Origin: Dorea sp.
Lineage (GTDB): Bacteria; Bacillota; Clostridia; Lachnospirales; Lachnospiraceae
DNA: 38,090 nt
Reading direction: 5' to 3'
Assembly (NCBI GenBank): GCA_022769185.1
Contig: JALEKG010000029.1
Coordinates: forward strand, 78,113-116,202
A program made the position numbers and the translations under genes. Under the pieces are notes generated by a model. That model saw only the letters and a program-made list of their open reading frames with translations, searched no databases and was not told the origin of the DNA. Below, piece after piece: positions 15,778 through 25,612 of the stretch (within the stretch, counting starts at the first letter, position 1; each line of letters starts with the position of its first letter).

Positions 15778-16014
15778 ATGTTACACCCATCTTACACAGA
15801 TTTAATGAAGGTAGTGAATAAGGATGTAGAAGAAGGTGAGACAAAGGTTGTAAACAGCCGTTATTCCATCGTTATGGCTACTGCAAAAAGAGCAAGAGAG
15901 ATTATTGACGGATCTATGCCGCTTGTTGACACAAAAGAGGCAGAAAAGCCATTATCTGTCGCTATTGATGAGTTGAATCAGGGAAAGATCAAGGTCATCG
16001 GTGAGGAAGAATAA
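15778..16014 (+). CDS. rpoZ: DNA-directed RNA polymerase omega subunit
   Basis: A 78-residue omega subunit, which binds the beta' subunit and helps assemble and stabilise RNA polymerase. The core LHPSYTDLMKVV, then NSRYSIVMATAKRAREI, is the conserved omega fold, with the typical KPLSVAIDELNQGKI end. It starts 3 nt after gmk with a GAAAGGAG site inside gmk. A GNRA-loop terminator hairpin follows 23 nt downstream, so the yicC-gmk-rpoZ message probably ends here in part. Confidence 0.95.
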   Translation: MLHPSYTDLMKVVNKDVEEGETKVVNSRYSIVMATAKRAREIIDGSMPLVDTKEAEKPLSVAIDELNQGKIKVIGEEE

Positions 16015-16036
16015 AAGAACAACCAAGTGTATGCTG

Positions 16037-16068
16037 GGCAGATGCCGCAAGGTATCTGCCTTTCTTCT
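16037..16068 (+). terminator. Intrinsic terminator after rpoZ
   Basis: A 10-bp stem (GGCAGATGCC 16037-16046; GGTATCTGCC 16051-16060, one G-T wobble) with a GCAA tetraloop (16047-16050), followed by TTTCTTCT. Confidence 0.8.
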
Positions 16069-16110
16069 CAATGAAATGAGGTTGGAATGGATTGTAAAAA
16101 GGAGGAACGA

Positions 16111-17433
16111 ATGAATATATTATTTATATCACTGGGATGTGATAAGAATCTGGTAGATTCGGAAGTGATGCTTGGACTTCTGGATGCCAGGGGTTATCAG
16201 ATTGTGGATGATGAGACGCAGGCAGATGTTATAGTTGTAAATACCTGCTGTTTTATTCATGATGCAAAAGAGGAAAGTATCCAGACCATTCTGGATATGG
16301 CCAGATATAAGTCGGAAGGGAAATTAAAGGCGCTGATTGTGACAGGATGCCTTGCCCAGAGATATCAGGAAGAGATTCAGAAAGAGATTCCGGAAGTTGA
16401 TGCTGTTCTTGGAACGACATCTTATGACAAGATCGTGGATGCGGTGGAAGAAGCATTGGCGGGAAATGGTCACATGGAGCTGGCAGATATCGATGCACTT
16501 CCGCTCCCTGAGACGAAACGTCTGGTTACCACCGGAGGACATTTTGCATATCTGAAGATTGCAGAAGGATGCGATAAGCATTGTACTTACTGTATTATAC
16601 CAAAAGTCCGTGGCAATTACCGGAGTGTTCCGATGGAGCGCCTGATCAAAGAGGCAGAAGACCTTGCGGAACAAGGAGTGAAAGAACTGATCCTGGTGGC
16701 ACAGGAGACGACATTGTACGGAAAGGATCTTTATGGAGAGAAGAGTCTTTACAAGCTGCTTCGTAATCTCTGTAAGATTCGTGGAATTCGATGGATCCGG
16801 ATTCTCTACTGTTATCCGGAGGAAATCGATGACAATCTGATCCAGGTAATCAAAGAAGAGCCAAAGATCTGTCACTATCTGGATCTTCCGATTCAGCATG
16901 CGAATGATAGCATTTTAAAGAGAATGGGAAGAAGGACTTCCAAGGAACAATTAGTCGGTATTATTTCCAGATTAAGGGAAGAAATTCCAGATATTACGCT
17001 TCGGACAACTCTTATTACCGGTTTCCCGGGAGAGACAGAAAAACAGCATGAGGAGCTGATGGATTTCGTGGATGAGATGGAATTTGACCGTCTCGGAGTA
17101 TTTACCTATTCACCTGAAGAGGATACTCCGGCGGCAGAGATGCCGGACCAGATATCGGAGGAAGTGAAAGAAGACCGGCAGGCCGAGATTATGGAACTGC
17201 AGCAGGAGATTGTATTTGCCCAGGCAGAAGATATGATCGGGAAGGAAGTATTGGTCATGATAGAAGGAAAAGTGGCCGATGAAAATGCATATGTAGGGCG
17301 TACTTATAAAGATGCCCCGAATGTGGACGGTCTTATTTTCATAAATACTGATGAGGAACTGATATCTGGTGATTTTGCAAAAGTGAAAGTGACCGGAGCA
17401 GCAGAATATGATTTGATAGGAGAGTTGATGTAA
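16111..17433 (+). CDS. rimO: Ribosomal protein S12 methylthiotransferase RimO
   Basis: A 440-residue radical-SAM methylthiotransferase that modifies a conserved aspartate of ribosomal protein S12. The N-terminal UPF0004 domain supplies cluster ligands Cys10 (SLGCDKN), Cys46 (NTCCF) and Cys80 (TGC). The radical-SAM motif EGCDKHCTYC gives Cys154, Cys158 and Cys161. A TRAM domain ends the protein (EVLVMIEGKVADENAYVGRT). The SLGCDKNLVDSE start and the PLPETKRLVTTGGHFAYLKIAEGC region favour RimO over MiaB. ATG 16111 with AAAGGAGGAACGA is preferred over ATG 16087, which has no site and adds residues not in the family. Its stop overlaps the pgsA start by one base. Confidence 0.95.
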   Translation: MNILFISLGCDKNLVDSEVMLGLLDARGYQIVDDETQADVIVVNTCCFIHDAKEESIQTILDMARYKSEGKLKALIVTGCLAQRYQEEIQKEIPEVDAVLGTTSYDKIVDAVEEALAGNGHMELADIDALPLPETKRLVTTGGHFAYLKIAEGCDKHCTYCIIPKVRGNYRSVPMERLIKEAEDLAEQGVKELILVAQETTLYGKDLYGEKSLYKLLRNLCKIRGIRWIRILYCYPEEIDDNLIQVIKEEPKICHYLDLPIQHANDSILKRMGRRTSKEQLVGIISRLREEIPDITLRTTLITGFPGETEKQHEELMDFVDEMEFDRLGVFTYSPEEDTPAAEMPDQISEEVKEDRQAEIMELQQEIVFAQAEDMIGKEVLVMIEGKVADENAYVGRTYKDAPNVDGLIFINTDEELISGDFAKVKVTGAAEYDLIGELM

Positions 17434-17975
17434 TGAATTTGCCAAACAAATTAACCGTTTTAAGAGTCGTTATGGTACCGTTTTTTGTGTTTTTCATGCT
17501 GACAGATGTGGGTGGAGCTGCTAATAAATGGATCGCATTGATTATTTTCTGTGTGGCTAGTCTGACGGATATGCTGGATGGTAAGATTGCCAGGGCCAGA
17601 AATCTCGTGACGAATTTTGGAAAATTCATGGATCCGCTGGCAGATAAGCTTCTGGTTTGTTCTGCTATGATCTGTATGATTCCGTCCGGAAAGCTGGAAG
17701 CATGGTTTGTGATTGTTATTATTGCAAGAGAATTCATTATCAGTGGATTCCGTCTGGTTGCGTCGGATAATGGAATCGTGATCGCAGCAAGCTATTGGGG
17801 GAAGTTCAAAACGGTTTCCCAGATGGCGATGATCATTGTCCTGATCGCTGACCTGGGCGGTGTATTTGATTTGATCGGAACCATTCTGATCTGGGCATCC
17901 TTAGTGCTGACCGTAGTATCTTTGATTGATTACATTGCAAAGAACGTACAGGTTCTGACGCAGGGAGGCATGTAG
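17433..17975 (+). CDS. pgsA: CDP-diacylglycerol-glycerol-3-phosphate 3-phosphatidyltransferase
   Basis: A 180-residue membrane enzyme making phosphatidylglycerol phosphate. The CDP-alcohol phosphotransferase signature D-G-x2-A-R-x8-G-x3-D-x3-D is present as DGKIARARNLVTNFGKFMDPLAD at about 48-70, split here as DGKIAR and GKFMDPLAD. MNLPNKLTVLRVVMVPFFVFF is the usual N-terminus in pattern (NLPNKLT, LRVVMVP). Several hydrophobic helices follow. The start codon overlaps the rimO stop (TAATG), and cinA begins 3 nt after the stop, so rimO-pgsA-cinA are one unit. Confidence 0.95.
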   Translation: MNLPNKLTVLRVVMVPFFVFFMLTDVGGAANKWIALIIFCVASLTDMLDGKIARARNLVTNFGKFMDPLADKLLVCSAMICMIPSGKLEAWFVIVIIAREFIISGFRLVASDNGIVIAASYWGKFKTVSQMAMIIVLIADLGGVFDLIGTILIWASLVLTVVSLIDYIAKNVQVLTQGGM

Positions 17976-17978
17976 AAA

Positions 17979-19241
17979 ATGACTGTGGAATTCATTTCAG
18001 TCGGAACGGAGATCTTATTAGGAAATATTGTGAATACGAATGCGGCATTTCTAGCTGAAAAATGTGCAATGCTGGGATTGTCCTGTTATCATCAGAGCGT
18101 AGTGGGAGATAATGAAGAGCGTCTGGAGGATACTTTGAGACGGGCATTGTCCAGATCAGATGTCGTTATCTTGAGCGGAGGTCTTGGACCTACAAAAGAT
18201 GATATCACCAAAGAAGTGGCAGCAAAAGTATTTGGCAGAAAATTATATGAAGACACACATACCAAAAAGCAGATTCAGGATTATTTCTGTCGTACGCAGA
18301 ACATGCAGGTGACACCAAATATCTGGAAACAGGCTCTTGTACCAGAAGAAGCGAAAGTAATTGATAATCATAACGGCACGGCTCCTGGCCTGATCCTGGA
18401 AGAAAACGGAAAGACTGCCATCCTCCTTCCGGGGCCGCCAAATGAGATCATACCGATGTTTGAGCATGATATCGCGCCATATCTGAATCAGCTTCAGCCG
18501 GAAGGCATTTATTCTAAGATGGTGAAGATCTGCTCGATTGGAGAAAGCAGAGTGGAAACGATGGTAGAAGATCTGATTGTGAAGCAGACGAATCCAACGC
18601 TTGCACCATATGCGAAGACGGGTGAAGTGCATTTGCGTGTTACGGCAAAAGCATCAAGTGAAGAAGAGGCAGAACGGCTGATGGCACCGGTGATGGAGGA
18701 ACTGTTCCGGAGATTCGGAGATAAGATTTTTACAACAGAAGAAGAGGTAACTTTGGAAGACGTTATCATCCAGATGCTTTTAGATAAAAAGATGACGGTT
18801 ACAACGGCGGAATCGTGTACCGGAGGTTTGGTGGCAGGGCGGCTGTTAAATGCTGCCGGTGCGTCTGATGTATATAAAGAAGGTTATGTCACTTATGCAA
18901 ATGAAGCAAAAGAGCATCTTCTGGGAGTGAAGCATGAGACGCTGGAAACCTATGGAGCAGTCAGTGAACAGACGGCGAGAGAGATGGCGGAAGGCGCCGC
19001 GCGTATGGCACATGCGGATGCTGCGATCAGTGTGACCGGCATTGCTGGTCCCGGTGGAGGAACCCCGGAAAAACCGGTAGGGCTGGTCTATATCGGATGT
19101 TATGTGAAAGGAAATACCAGAGTAGAAGAATTTCACTTTCACGGGAACCGCAGTAAGAATCGGGAATCTTCAGTTGCGAAAGCACTGACACTTCTGAGGG
19201 AAGAACTGCTAAAAGTGATTGACGAATGTCGGATTATGTGA
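17979..19241 (+). CDS. cinA: CinA-family protein (MoCF-like domain plus nicotinamide-nucleotide amidase)
   Basis: A 420-residue two-domain CinA. The N-terminal MoCF_biosynth-like domain (1 to about 170) shows FISVGTEILLGNIVNTNAAF and LSGGLGPTKDDITKEVAA, and a middle segment PYAKTGEVHLRVTAK follows. The C-terminal PncC domain (about 255-415) has TTAESCTGGLVAGRLLNAAGAS, VTYANEAKEHLLGV and SVTGIAGPGGGTPEKPVGLVYIG. Such proteins deamidate nicotinamide mononucleotide and hydrolyse ADP-ribose in NAD recycling; the name comes from competence induction. In many Firmicutes recA follows cinA directly, but here the next gene is an Fe-S scaffold-like protein. I see no strong terminator after it. Confidence 0.95.
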   Translation: MTVEFISVGTEILLGNIVNTNAAFLAEKCAMLGLSCYHQSVVGDNEERLEDTLRRALSRSDVVILSGGLGPTKDDITKEVAAKVFGRKLYEDTHTKKQIQDYFCRTQNMQVTPNIWKQALVPEEAKVIDNHNGTAPGLILEENGKTAILLPGPPNEIIPMFEHDIAPYLNQLQPEGIYSKMVKICSIGESRVETMVEDLIVKQTNPTLAPYAKTGEVHLRVTAKASSEEEAERLMAPVMEELFRRFGDKIFTTEEEVTLEDVIIQMLLDKKMTVTTAESCTGGLVAGRLLNAAGASDVYKEGYVTYANEAKEHLLGVKHETLETYGAVSEQTAREMAEGAARMAHADAAISVTGIAGPGGGTPEKPVGLVYIGCYVKGNTRVEEFHFHGNRSKNRESSVAKALTLLREELLKVIDECRIM

Positions 19242-19322
19242 GAAAATAAATACAAGTATGGTGTTAAAGATATAACAAACCTTACGATTGCAAATACACA
19301 CATAGTTGAAAGGAGTTTTAAA

Positions 19323-20015
19323 ATGATTTATTCACAGGAAGTAGAAATGATGTGTCCGGTAGCTCAGGGTGCAAATCACGGACCGGCTCCGATTCCGGAA
19401 GAAGCAAAATGGGTACAGGCTAAGGAAATTAAAGATATTTCCGGTTTTACACATGGTATTGGCTGGTGTGCTCCTCAGCAGGGTGCCTGCAAACTGACTC
19501 TGAACGTAAAAGATGGTATTATCCAGGAGGCACTGGTAGAAACGATCGGATGTTCAGGAATGACACATTCAGCAGCTATGGCTTCTGAGATTCTTCCAGG
19601 AAAAACTATTTTAGAGGCATTGAATACAGACCTTGTATGTGATGCTATTAATACAGCAATGAGAGAGTTATTCTTACAGATTGTTTACGGAAGAACTCAG
19701 AGTGCATTCTCTGAAGATGGACTTGCCATCGGTGCTGGACTTGAGGATCTTGGAAAGGGACTTCGTTCTCAGGTTGGTACTATGTATGGAACATTAGCAA
19801 AAGGTCCTCGTTATCTTGAGATGGCAGAAGGATATGTAACCGGTATCGCACTGGATGAAAATGACGAGATCATTGGATATCAGTTCGTAAGCCTTGGAAA
19901 ATTCACTGATTTCATCAAAGCTGGTGACACACCGAACGATGCTTGGGAGAAAGCAAAAGGACAATACGGACGTGTTGCAGACGCAGTGAAGATTATCGAT
20001 CCACGTAAGGAATAG
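19323..20015 (+). CDS. NifU-like iron-sulfur cluster scaffold protein
   Basis: A 230-residue protein resembling the IscU/NifU N-terminal scaffold fold. The sequence GWCAPQQGACKLTLNVKDGIIQEALVETIGCSG, split by motif, gives Cys49, Cys56 and Cys77, followed by HSAAMASEILPGKTILEAL and Cys106 (LVCDAI). This mirrors the three-cysteine pattern of scaffold proteins, although the canonical NPxCGD and GCxAxxASAS motifs are altered and Cys11 (MMCPVAQ) is extra. Such family members are usually annotated as iron-sulfur cluster assembly scaffold proteins. No cysteine desulfurase is nearby. GAAAGGAGT precedes ATG 19323. It lies 36 nt before the GGGtGRT gene, with which it is probably translated as a functional pair. 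Confidence 0.75.
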   Translation: MIYSQEVEMMCPVAQGANHGPAPIPEEAKWVQAKEIKDISGFTHGIGWCAPQQGACKLTLNVKDGIIQEALVETIGCSGMTHSAAMASEILPGKTILEALNTDLVCDAINTAMRELFLQIVYGRTQSAFSEDGLAIGAGLEDLGKGLRSQVGTMYGTLAKGPRYLEMAEGYVTGIALDENDEIIGYQFVSLGKFTDFIKAGDTPNDAWEKAKGQYGRVADAVKIIDPRKE

Positions 20016-20051
20016 GATACATATAGGCATAGAAATCAGGAGGAAAAGAGA

Positions 20052-21062
20052 ATGGCTTTATTTGAATCATATGAAAGAAGAATTGATAAAATCAATGAAG
20101 TATTAGCAAGCTATGGCATCGCTTCTATCGAAGAAGCTGAGAAGATTACAAAAGATGCCGGACTTGATGTATACAATCAGATCAAAGGTATTCAGCCAAT
20201 TTGTTTTGAAAATGCATGCTGGGCATACACTGTAGGTGCAGCAATCGCAATCAAAAAAGGCTGTAAGACAGCAGCTGACGCAGCAGCAGCAATCGGTGAA
20301 GGTCTTCAGGCTTTCTGTATCCCGGGATCTGTAGCTGATCAGCGTAAAGTAGGTCTTGGACATGGTAATTTAGGAAAGATGCTTCTGGAAGAAGATACAG
20401 AGTGTTTCGCATTCCTGGCTGGTCACGAATCATTCGCTGCAGCTGAAGGTGCAATCGGTATCGCAGAGAAGGCGAACAAAGTTCGTAAGAAACCTCTTCG
20501 TGTTATTCTGAACGGTCTTGGAAAAGATGCCGCAAAGATCATCTCCAGAATTAACGGATTTACATACGTTCAGACAGAGTATGATTACTTTACAGGCGAA
20601 TTAAAAGAAGTACAGAGAATTGCATACTCTGACGGACTTCGTTCGAAAGTAAACTGCTATGGAGCAAATGACGTACGCGAAGGCGTTGCAATCATGCACA
20701 AAGAAGGTGTAGACGTATCTATCACAGGTAACTCTACAAACCCGACACGTTTCCAGCATCCAGTTGCAGGTACATATAAGAAAGAATGTATCGAGCAGGG
20801 TAAGAAATACTTCTCAGTAGCTTCTGGTGGTGGTACAGGACGTACCCTTCACCCAGATAACATGGCTGCAGGACCGGCTTCTTACGGTATGACAGATACA
20901 TTAGGACGTATGCATTCTGATGCACAGTTTGCTGGATCTTCATCTGTACCGGCTCATGTAGAAATGATGGGACTGATCGGAGCAGGTAACAACCCGATGG
21001 TCGGTATGACAGTTGCAGTTGCAGTTTCTGTTGAAGAAGCAGCGAAAGCTGGAAGATTCTAA
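20052..21062 (+). CDS. GGGtGRT family protein
   Basis: A 336-residue protein named after its diagnostic motif, GGGTGRT at residues 259-265, followed by LHPDNMAAGPASYGMTDTLGRMHSDAQFAGSSSVPAHVEMMGLIGAGNNP in order (HPDNMAAGP, DTLGRMHSD, GLIGAGNNP). Cysteines 51, 56, 71, 89 and 118 sit in the N-terminal half. The glycine-rich motif suggests nucleotide or phosphate binding, but the biochemical role is unknown. AGGAGGAAAAGAGA precedes the start. It is co-directional with the NifU-like gene and converges on the activase-type gene, which suggests a link to Fe-S-dependent redox chemistry. Codon choice (many GCA, GGT, AAA) looks like that of a well-expressed gene. Confidence 0.85.
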   Translation: MALFESYERRIDKINEVLASYGIASIEEAEKITKDAGLDVYNQIKGIQPICFENACWAYTVGAAIAIKKGCKTAADAAAAIGEGLQAFCIPGSVADQRKVGLGHGNLGKMLLEEDTECFAFLAGHESFAAAEGAIGIAEKANKVRKKPLRVILNGLGKDAAKIISRINGFTYVQTEYDYFTGELKEVQRIAYSDGLRSKVNCYGANDVREGVAIMHKEGVDVSITGNSTNPTRFQHPVAGTYKKECIEQGKKYFSVASGGGTGRTLHPDNMAAGPASYGMTDTLGRMHSDAQFAGSSSVPAHVEMMGLIGAGNNPMVGMTVAVAVSVEEAAKAGRF

Positions 21063-21077
21063 GATAAAATGAATGAG

Positions 21078-21112
21078 ATTCCTCAAATTCTTAACGAGTT
21101 TGAGGAATTCTT
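21078..21112 (+). terminator. Terminator hairpin after the GGGtGRT gene
   Basis: A 10-bp perfect stem (ATTCCTCAAA 21078-21087; TTTGAGGAAT 21099-21108) with an 11-nt loop, then TCTTT. The T-run is short, so efficiency may be modest. Confidence 0.55.
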
Positions 21113-21130
21113 TGCAAATAAGGAGAAATT

Positions 21131-21165
21131 TTAAGCCTGCCATGCTTCGAGCACGACAGGCTTAA
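21131..21165 (-). terminator. Terminator after the activase-type gene
   Basis: On the minus strand a stem of about 16 bp with two G-T wobbles (TTAAGCCTGTCGTGCT with AGCATGGCAGGCTTAA, loop CGA) begins just after the stop codon. AAAATTTC follows. T-rich flanks on both strands suggest two-way action between the converging genes. Confidence 0.7.
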
Positions 21166-21167
21166 GT

Positions 21168-24100
21168 TTATTCTGCGTTCATTTGTTTTTCCAGGTTCTT
21201 ATTAGCAGTTGAGAGCATAAGTTTCAGACGATTCAGCTGGTTTACCTCGCTGGCACCTGGATCAAAGTCGATTGCTACGATATTAGATTCTGGATAGAGT
21301 CTTCTTAATTCTTTGATTACTCCTTTTCCTACGACATGGTTCGGCAGGCAGGCAAATGGTTGTGTACATACGATGTTCGGTGCACCGCTGTGGATCAGTT
21401 CAAGCATTTCTCCGGTCAGGAACCATCCTTCACCAGTCTGATTACCGAGAGATACAATCTCGGATGCCATTTTTCCAAGATTCTGGATTTTTGCAGGTGG
21501 ATCAAAATGTTTGCTCTGTTCAAATGCTTTGGAAGCGGGAGCGCGGAACCATTCAATTGCTTTGATTCCGAGATTTCCCGTCCATGCCTTGGATTTGTTC
21601 ATACCAAGGTGAGATACCTTGAAGTTCTGGTTGTAGAAGCAGTAAAGAAGGAAGTCCAGAAGATCCGGAACGACTGCTTCAGCTCCTTCGCTTTCCAGAA
21701 GATCAACCAGGTAGTTATTCGCTGCTGGAAGGAATTTTACCAGAATCTCACCGACAACACCGACTCTTGGTTTCTTGATATCCAGCAATTCAATGTTATT
21801 ATCAAAATCTGAGATGATTTCACGGCATAAGCGATTGAATTTATGGCGGCTCGGGTATCCGTTAGACAGGAAATCCTGACATACTTTCACCCATTTTTTA
21901 TGCATGGCATTGACAGATCCTGGCACTGCCTCGTATGGACGCAGGCGGTAAACACATTTCATAAAGATATCTCCGAAAATTGCGCCATAGACACCACGAA
22001 GCAAAAGGTTAGGTGTCAGCTTAAACCCTGGATTGTCTTCCAGTCCACTCAGATTAATGGAGATAACCGGAATGTATCCGTAACCTGCTTTCTTCAATGC
22101 ACGGCGAATAAAACCAATATAGTTGGATGCACGGCATCCGCCGCCAGTCTGGCTGATGATGACTGCAATCTTGTGAGTATCATATTTGCCGGAAAGGATT
22201 GCTTCCATAATCTGGCCGACAACCATCAGAGATGGATAGCAGGCATCGTTATTTACGTATTTCAGACCGACATCTACCGCCTGTTTATTGTCATTTGGCA
22301 ATACCTCCAGATTGTAGCCGGAGGCATTAAATGCGGTCTCTAATAGTTCAAAATGGATCGGAGACATCTGTGGACACAGTATCGTATATTCCTTACGCAT
22401 TTCTTTGGTGAAGACAACCTTGTCGATTGCAGCGGAGTGGATCTTGCGTTCCTCACCTCTTTTTTCCCTTACGCGGATTGCAGCAAGCAGTGATCTGACA
22501 CGGATTCTTGCAGCTCCCAGATTATTTACCTCATCAATCTTTAAAGTGGTATAGATCTTACCAGAATCAGTCAGGATGGAGGCTACCTGGTCGGTAGTTA
22601 CAGCATCCAGTCCGCAGCCGAAAGAGTTCAGCTGGATTAGATCCAGATTATCCACCGTTTTAACATAATTTGCTGCAGCATACAGACGAGAGTGATACAT
22701 CCACTGATCCATAACATTTAACGGATGTTCAGCCGGGTGCAGATGGGAGATCGAATCCTCCGTAAGTACTGCAATTCCATAAGAATTGATCAGTTCCGGG
22801 ATTCCATGGTTCACTTCAGGGTCAATGTGATATGGACGTCCTGCCAGTACAATTCCACGATTGCCGGTTTCATTTAAGAACTGAATTGTTTCCTCACCCT
22901 TCTTCTGCATATCTCTTCGGCATGCAGCGAGTTCTTCCCATGCGGCGTGTGTAGCAGCCTTGATCTCATCGGCAGGAATGGAGAATTTCTGGGAGAGTTC
23001 CTCTACCAGACGATAGGAGATCGTATCCTCATTTGCAAATGAAATGAACGGATGCAGAAAGTCAACTTCGTGGTTAACAATTGCGTCAATATTATTTTTA
23101 ATATTCTCCGGGTAGGAGGTAACGATCGGACAGTTGTAGTGATTATTTGCTTCTGCGAATTCCTGGCGCTCATAAGGAATACTAGGATAAAAAATGGTCT
23201 TGATTCCCTGATTGATCAGCCATTGTACATGTCCGTGGGCAAGCTTTGCCGGGTAACATTCAGATTCACTCGGGATGGATTCGATTCCAAGCTCATAGAT
23301 CTTACGGGTGGAAACCGGAGATAATACAACTCTGAATCCAAGCTGGTTGAAAAATGTAAACCAGAACGGATAGTTTTCGTAGAGATTCAGAACTCTCGGA
23401 ATACCGATCGTTCCGCGTCTGGCTTCTTCTTCACTGAGCGGAGTGTAATCAAAATAACGTTTTAATTTATAATCAAACAGGTTCGGGAGCTTATTTGCGG
23501 ATTTCTCTTTTCCGAGTCCACGTTCACAGCGGTTTCCGGTAATGAATTTACGTCCGCCGCTGAAATGATTGATCGTAAGACGACAATTATTGGTACATCC
23601 CTTGCATTTGGTCATGGTAGTGGAATATTCCATGGCTTCAATATCTTCGATCGAAAGCATGGTAGTGCCTTCGCAGTCGACATATCTTTCGCGGGCAATC
23701 AGAGCAGCACCAAATGCACCCATGATTCCTGCAATATCCGGACGGATCGCCTCACAATGAGCAATCTTTTCAAAGCTTCGAAGTACAGCGTTGTTATAGA
23801 AGGTACCACCCTGAACTACAATGTGATTACCTAGTTCGGTAGCGTCAGACACCTTGATTACCTTGAATAAAGCATTCTTGATAACGGAATAAGCAAGTCC
23901 GGCTGAAATATCAGATACTTCAGCACCTTCTTTTTGTGCCTGCTTTACTTTTGAATTCATGAATACAGTACAACGTGTTCCCAGATCAATCGGATTTTTA
24001 GCAAATAATGCTTCATGCGCAAAGTCTTCTACAGTATAATTCAGGGATTTTGCGAAAGTTTCAATAAAAGAACCACAACCAGAAGAGCAGGCTTCATTTA

Positions 24101-25427
24101 ATTGAACGCTGTCTACGGTCTGGTTTTTGATCTTGATACATTTCATATCCTGTCCGCCGATATCCAGAATACAGTCTACATCCGGTTCGAAGAAGGAGGC
24201 AGCATAATAGTGGGATACGGTTTCAACTTCGCCTTCATCCAGCAAAAGAGCAGATTTGATCAAAGCTTCCCCATATCCGGTAGAACAGGAATGAACAATT
24301 TCAACTCCTTCTGGAAGCTGACGATAAATATCTTTGATCGCAGTGATCGTCGTTCCTAACGGATCACCATCATTATTGTGATAGAAAGAATACAGTAACG
24401 TACCATCTTCCCCGACTAATGCAGCCTTTGTTGTGGTAGAACCCGCATCAATTCCAAGGAACGCTTTTCCCTGATAAGTGGAGAGATCTTTGATCGGAAC
24501 CTGATGTTTTGCATGACGCTGTTCAAATTCTTTATAATCAGCTTCACTTGCAAACAGAGGCTCCATACGGTCTACTTCAAATTCCATCTTAATCTTTCCG
24601 GCAAGACGATTTTGCATTTCCTGCAGAGATACGTTTAGATCTTTCTTTGAATTCATGGCAGAACCAATTGCAGCAAACAGATGAGAGTTCTTTGGTGCAA
24701 TCGTATGTTCGTCATCCAGTTTTAAGGTTCGGATGAAAGCTTCTTTTAGCTCAGAAAGGAAATGAAGCGGTCCTCCCAGGAATGCAACGTGTCCGCGGAT
24801 CGGTTTACCGCAGGCAAGACCACTGATTGTCTGGTTTACAACTGCCTGAAAGATAGAAGCAGCCAGGTCTTCTTTAGAAGCTCCGTCGTTGATCAGTGGC
24901 TGGATATCAGATTTTGCAAATACACCGCATCTTGCGGCAATTGTATAGAGTGCTTTATAATTTTTTGCGTATTCATTTAATCCAGATGCATCTGTCTGGA
25001 GCAGGGATGCCATCTGGTCGATGAAAGAGCCGGTTCCTCCGGCACATACACCGTTCATACGCTGTTCGACATTTCCGCCCTCGAAATAGATGATCTTGGC
25101 ATCTTCACCGCCAAGTTCAATTGCGACATCTGTCTGAGGTGCATAATCCTGCAGTGCGCTGGAAACGGCGATAACTTCCTGAACAAAAGGAACACCAAGA
25201 TGCTTTGCCAGAGTAAGTCCACCAGAACCGGTAATGACAGGTGAAGCATGGATAGGCCCCAATTTGTAGATGGCTCTTCCTAACAAGTCAGAAAGTGTCT
25301 CCTGGATGTTAGCGAAATGCCTCTCATAATCAGAAAATATCACTTCATTATTCTCATCTAAAATGGCAATCTTAACGGTGGTAGAACCGATGTCGATGCC
25401 AAGTGTGTATTGCTCGTTTTGACTCAT
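21168..25427 (-). CDS. Acyl-CoA dehydratase activase / dehydratase-like fusion protein (BadF/HgdC x2 + DUF2229 + HgdB-like)
   Basis: A 1419-residue multidomain protein. Two ASKHA ATPase modules of the BadF/BcrA/HgdC activase type lie at about 8-260 ([11 protein letters not shown]; Cys128 in [10 protein letters not shown]; Cys167 in [10 protein letters not shown]) and 322-585 ([11 protein letters not shown]; Cys447/451 in [10 protein letters not shown]; Cys486 in TRCTVF). Each has the two cysteines that hold a bridging [4Fe-4S] cluster. A cysteine cluster follows at 608, 611, 615 and 634. Then come a DUF2229-type region (about 673-870) and an HgdB-like part with Cys938, Cys1018, Cys1063 and Cys1098. 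Activases use ATP to drive low-potential electrons into a dehydratase; here both sit in one chain. The substrate is unknown. ATG 25425-25427 follows AAGGAGT; a longer start is rejected. Confidence 0.88.
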   Translation of the reverse strand: MSQNEQYTLGIDIGSTTVKIAILDENNEVIFSDYERHFANIQETLSDLLGRAIYKLGPIHASPVITGSGGLTLAKHLGVPFVQEVIAVSSALQDYAPQTDVAIELGGEDAKIIYFEGGNVEQRMNGVCAGGTGSFIDQMASLLQTDASGLNEYAKNYKALYTIAARCGVFAKSDIQPLINDGASKEDLAASIFQAVVNQTISGLACGKPIRGHVAFLGGPLHFLSELKEAFIRTLKLDDEHTIAPKNSHLFAAIGSAMNSKKDLNVSLQEMQNRLAGKIKMEFEVDRMEPLFASEADYKEFEQRHAKHQVPIKDLSTYQGKAFLGIDAGSTTTKAALVGEDGTLLYSFYHNNDGDPLGTTITAIKDIYRQLPEGVEIVHSCSTGYGEALIKSALLLDEGEVETVSHYYAASFFEPDVDCILDIGGQDMKCIKIKNQTVDSVQLNEACSSGCGSFIETFAKSLNYTVEDFAHEALFAKNPIDLGTRCTVFMNSKVKQAQKEGAEVSDISAGLAYSVIKNALFKVIKVSDATELGNHIVVQGGTFYNNAVLRSFEKIAHCEAIRPDIAGIMGAFGAALIARERYVDCEGTTMLSIEDIEAMEYSTTMTKCKGCTNNCRLTINHFSGGRKFITGNRCERGLGKEKSANKLPNLFDYKLKRYFDYTPLSEEEARRGTIGIPRVLNLYENYPFWFTFFNQLGFRVVLSPVSTRKIYELGIESIPSESECYPAKLAHGHVQWLINQGIKTIFYPSIPYERQEFAEANNHYNCPIVTSYPENIKNNIDAIVNHEVDFLHPFISFANEDTISYRLVEELSQKFSIPADEIKAATHAAWEELAACRRDMQKKGEETIQFLNETGNRGIVLAGRPYHIDPEVNHGIPELINSYGIAVLTEDSISHLHPAEHPLNVMDQWMYHSRLYAAANYVKTVDNLDLIQLNSFGCGLDAVTTDQVASILTDSGKIYTTLKIDEVNNLGAARIRVRSLLAAIRVREKRGEERKIHSAAIDKVVFTKEMRKEYTILCPQMSPIHFELLETAFNASGYNLEVLPNDNKQAVDVGLKYVNNDACYPSLMVVGQIMEAILSGKYDTHKIAVIISQTGGGCRASNYIGFIRRALKKAGYGYIPVISINLSGLEDNPGFKLTPNLLLRGVYGAIFGDIFMKCVYRLRPYEAVPGSVNAMHKKWVKVCQDFLSNGYPSRHKFNRLCREIISDFDNNIELLDIKKPRVGVVGEILVKFLPAANNYLVDLLESEGAEAVVPDLLDFLLYCFYNQNFKVSHLGMNKSKAWTGNLGIKAIEWFRAPASKAFEQSKHFDPPAKIQNLGKMASEIVSLGNQTGEGWFLTGEMLELIHSGAPNIVCTQPFACLPNHVVGKGVIKELRRLYPESNIVAIDFDPGASEVNQLNRLKLMLSTANKNLEKQMNAE

Positions 25428-25487
25428 AATTATGTAACTCCTTGTCATAAAAAAATATGTAAATCTTCTTATTTAATGCATTTTGCT

Positions 25488-25532
25488 TGTTACAACCTGT
25501 AACATTATACGACAAAAGATGCGAAAAGACAA
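25488..25532 (-). promoter_or_regulatory. Promoter and 17-bp palindromic operator of the activase-type gene
   Basis: On the minus strand TTGTCT (25527-25532), 17-bp spacer, TATAAT (25504-25509). The perfect palindrome TGTTACAACCTGTAACA (25488-25504) covers the predicted start (about 25497). It also fits the GlnR/TnrA-type pattern TGTNA-N7-TNACA, which may be coincidence. Confidence 0.65.
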
Positions 25533-25583
25533 TTAACAAATCAGATATAAATGTAAAAATGCTGTTAACTTTCAGAGGCAGAA

Positions 25584-25612
25584 TTGACAAATAAAAAGTA
25601 AGACGTTAGAAT
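25584..25612 (+). promoter_or_regulatory. Promoter of the rhomboid-like gene and pyk
   Basis: TTGACA (25584-25589), a 17-bp spacer and TAGAAT (25607-25612). It excludes ATG 25611 as the start codon, since that ATG lies within the -10. Confidence 0.75.

Noticed and set aside
19219-19276. Promoter for the NifU-like gene
   Set aside because: TTGACG at 19219 and TATAAC at 19271 cannot be paired with proper spacing; the true promoter is unclear.
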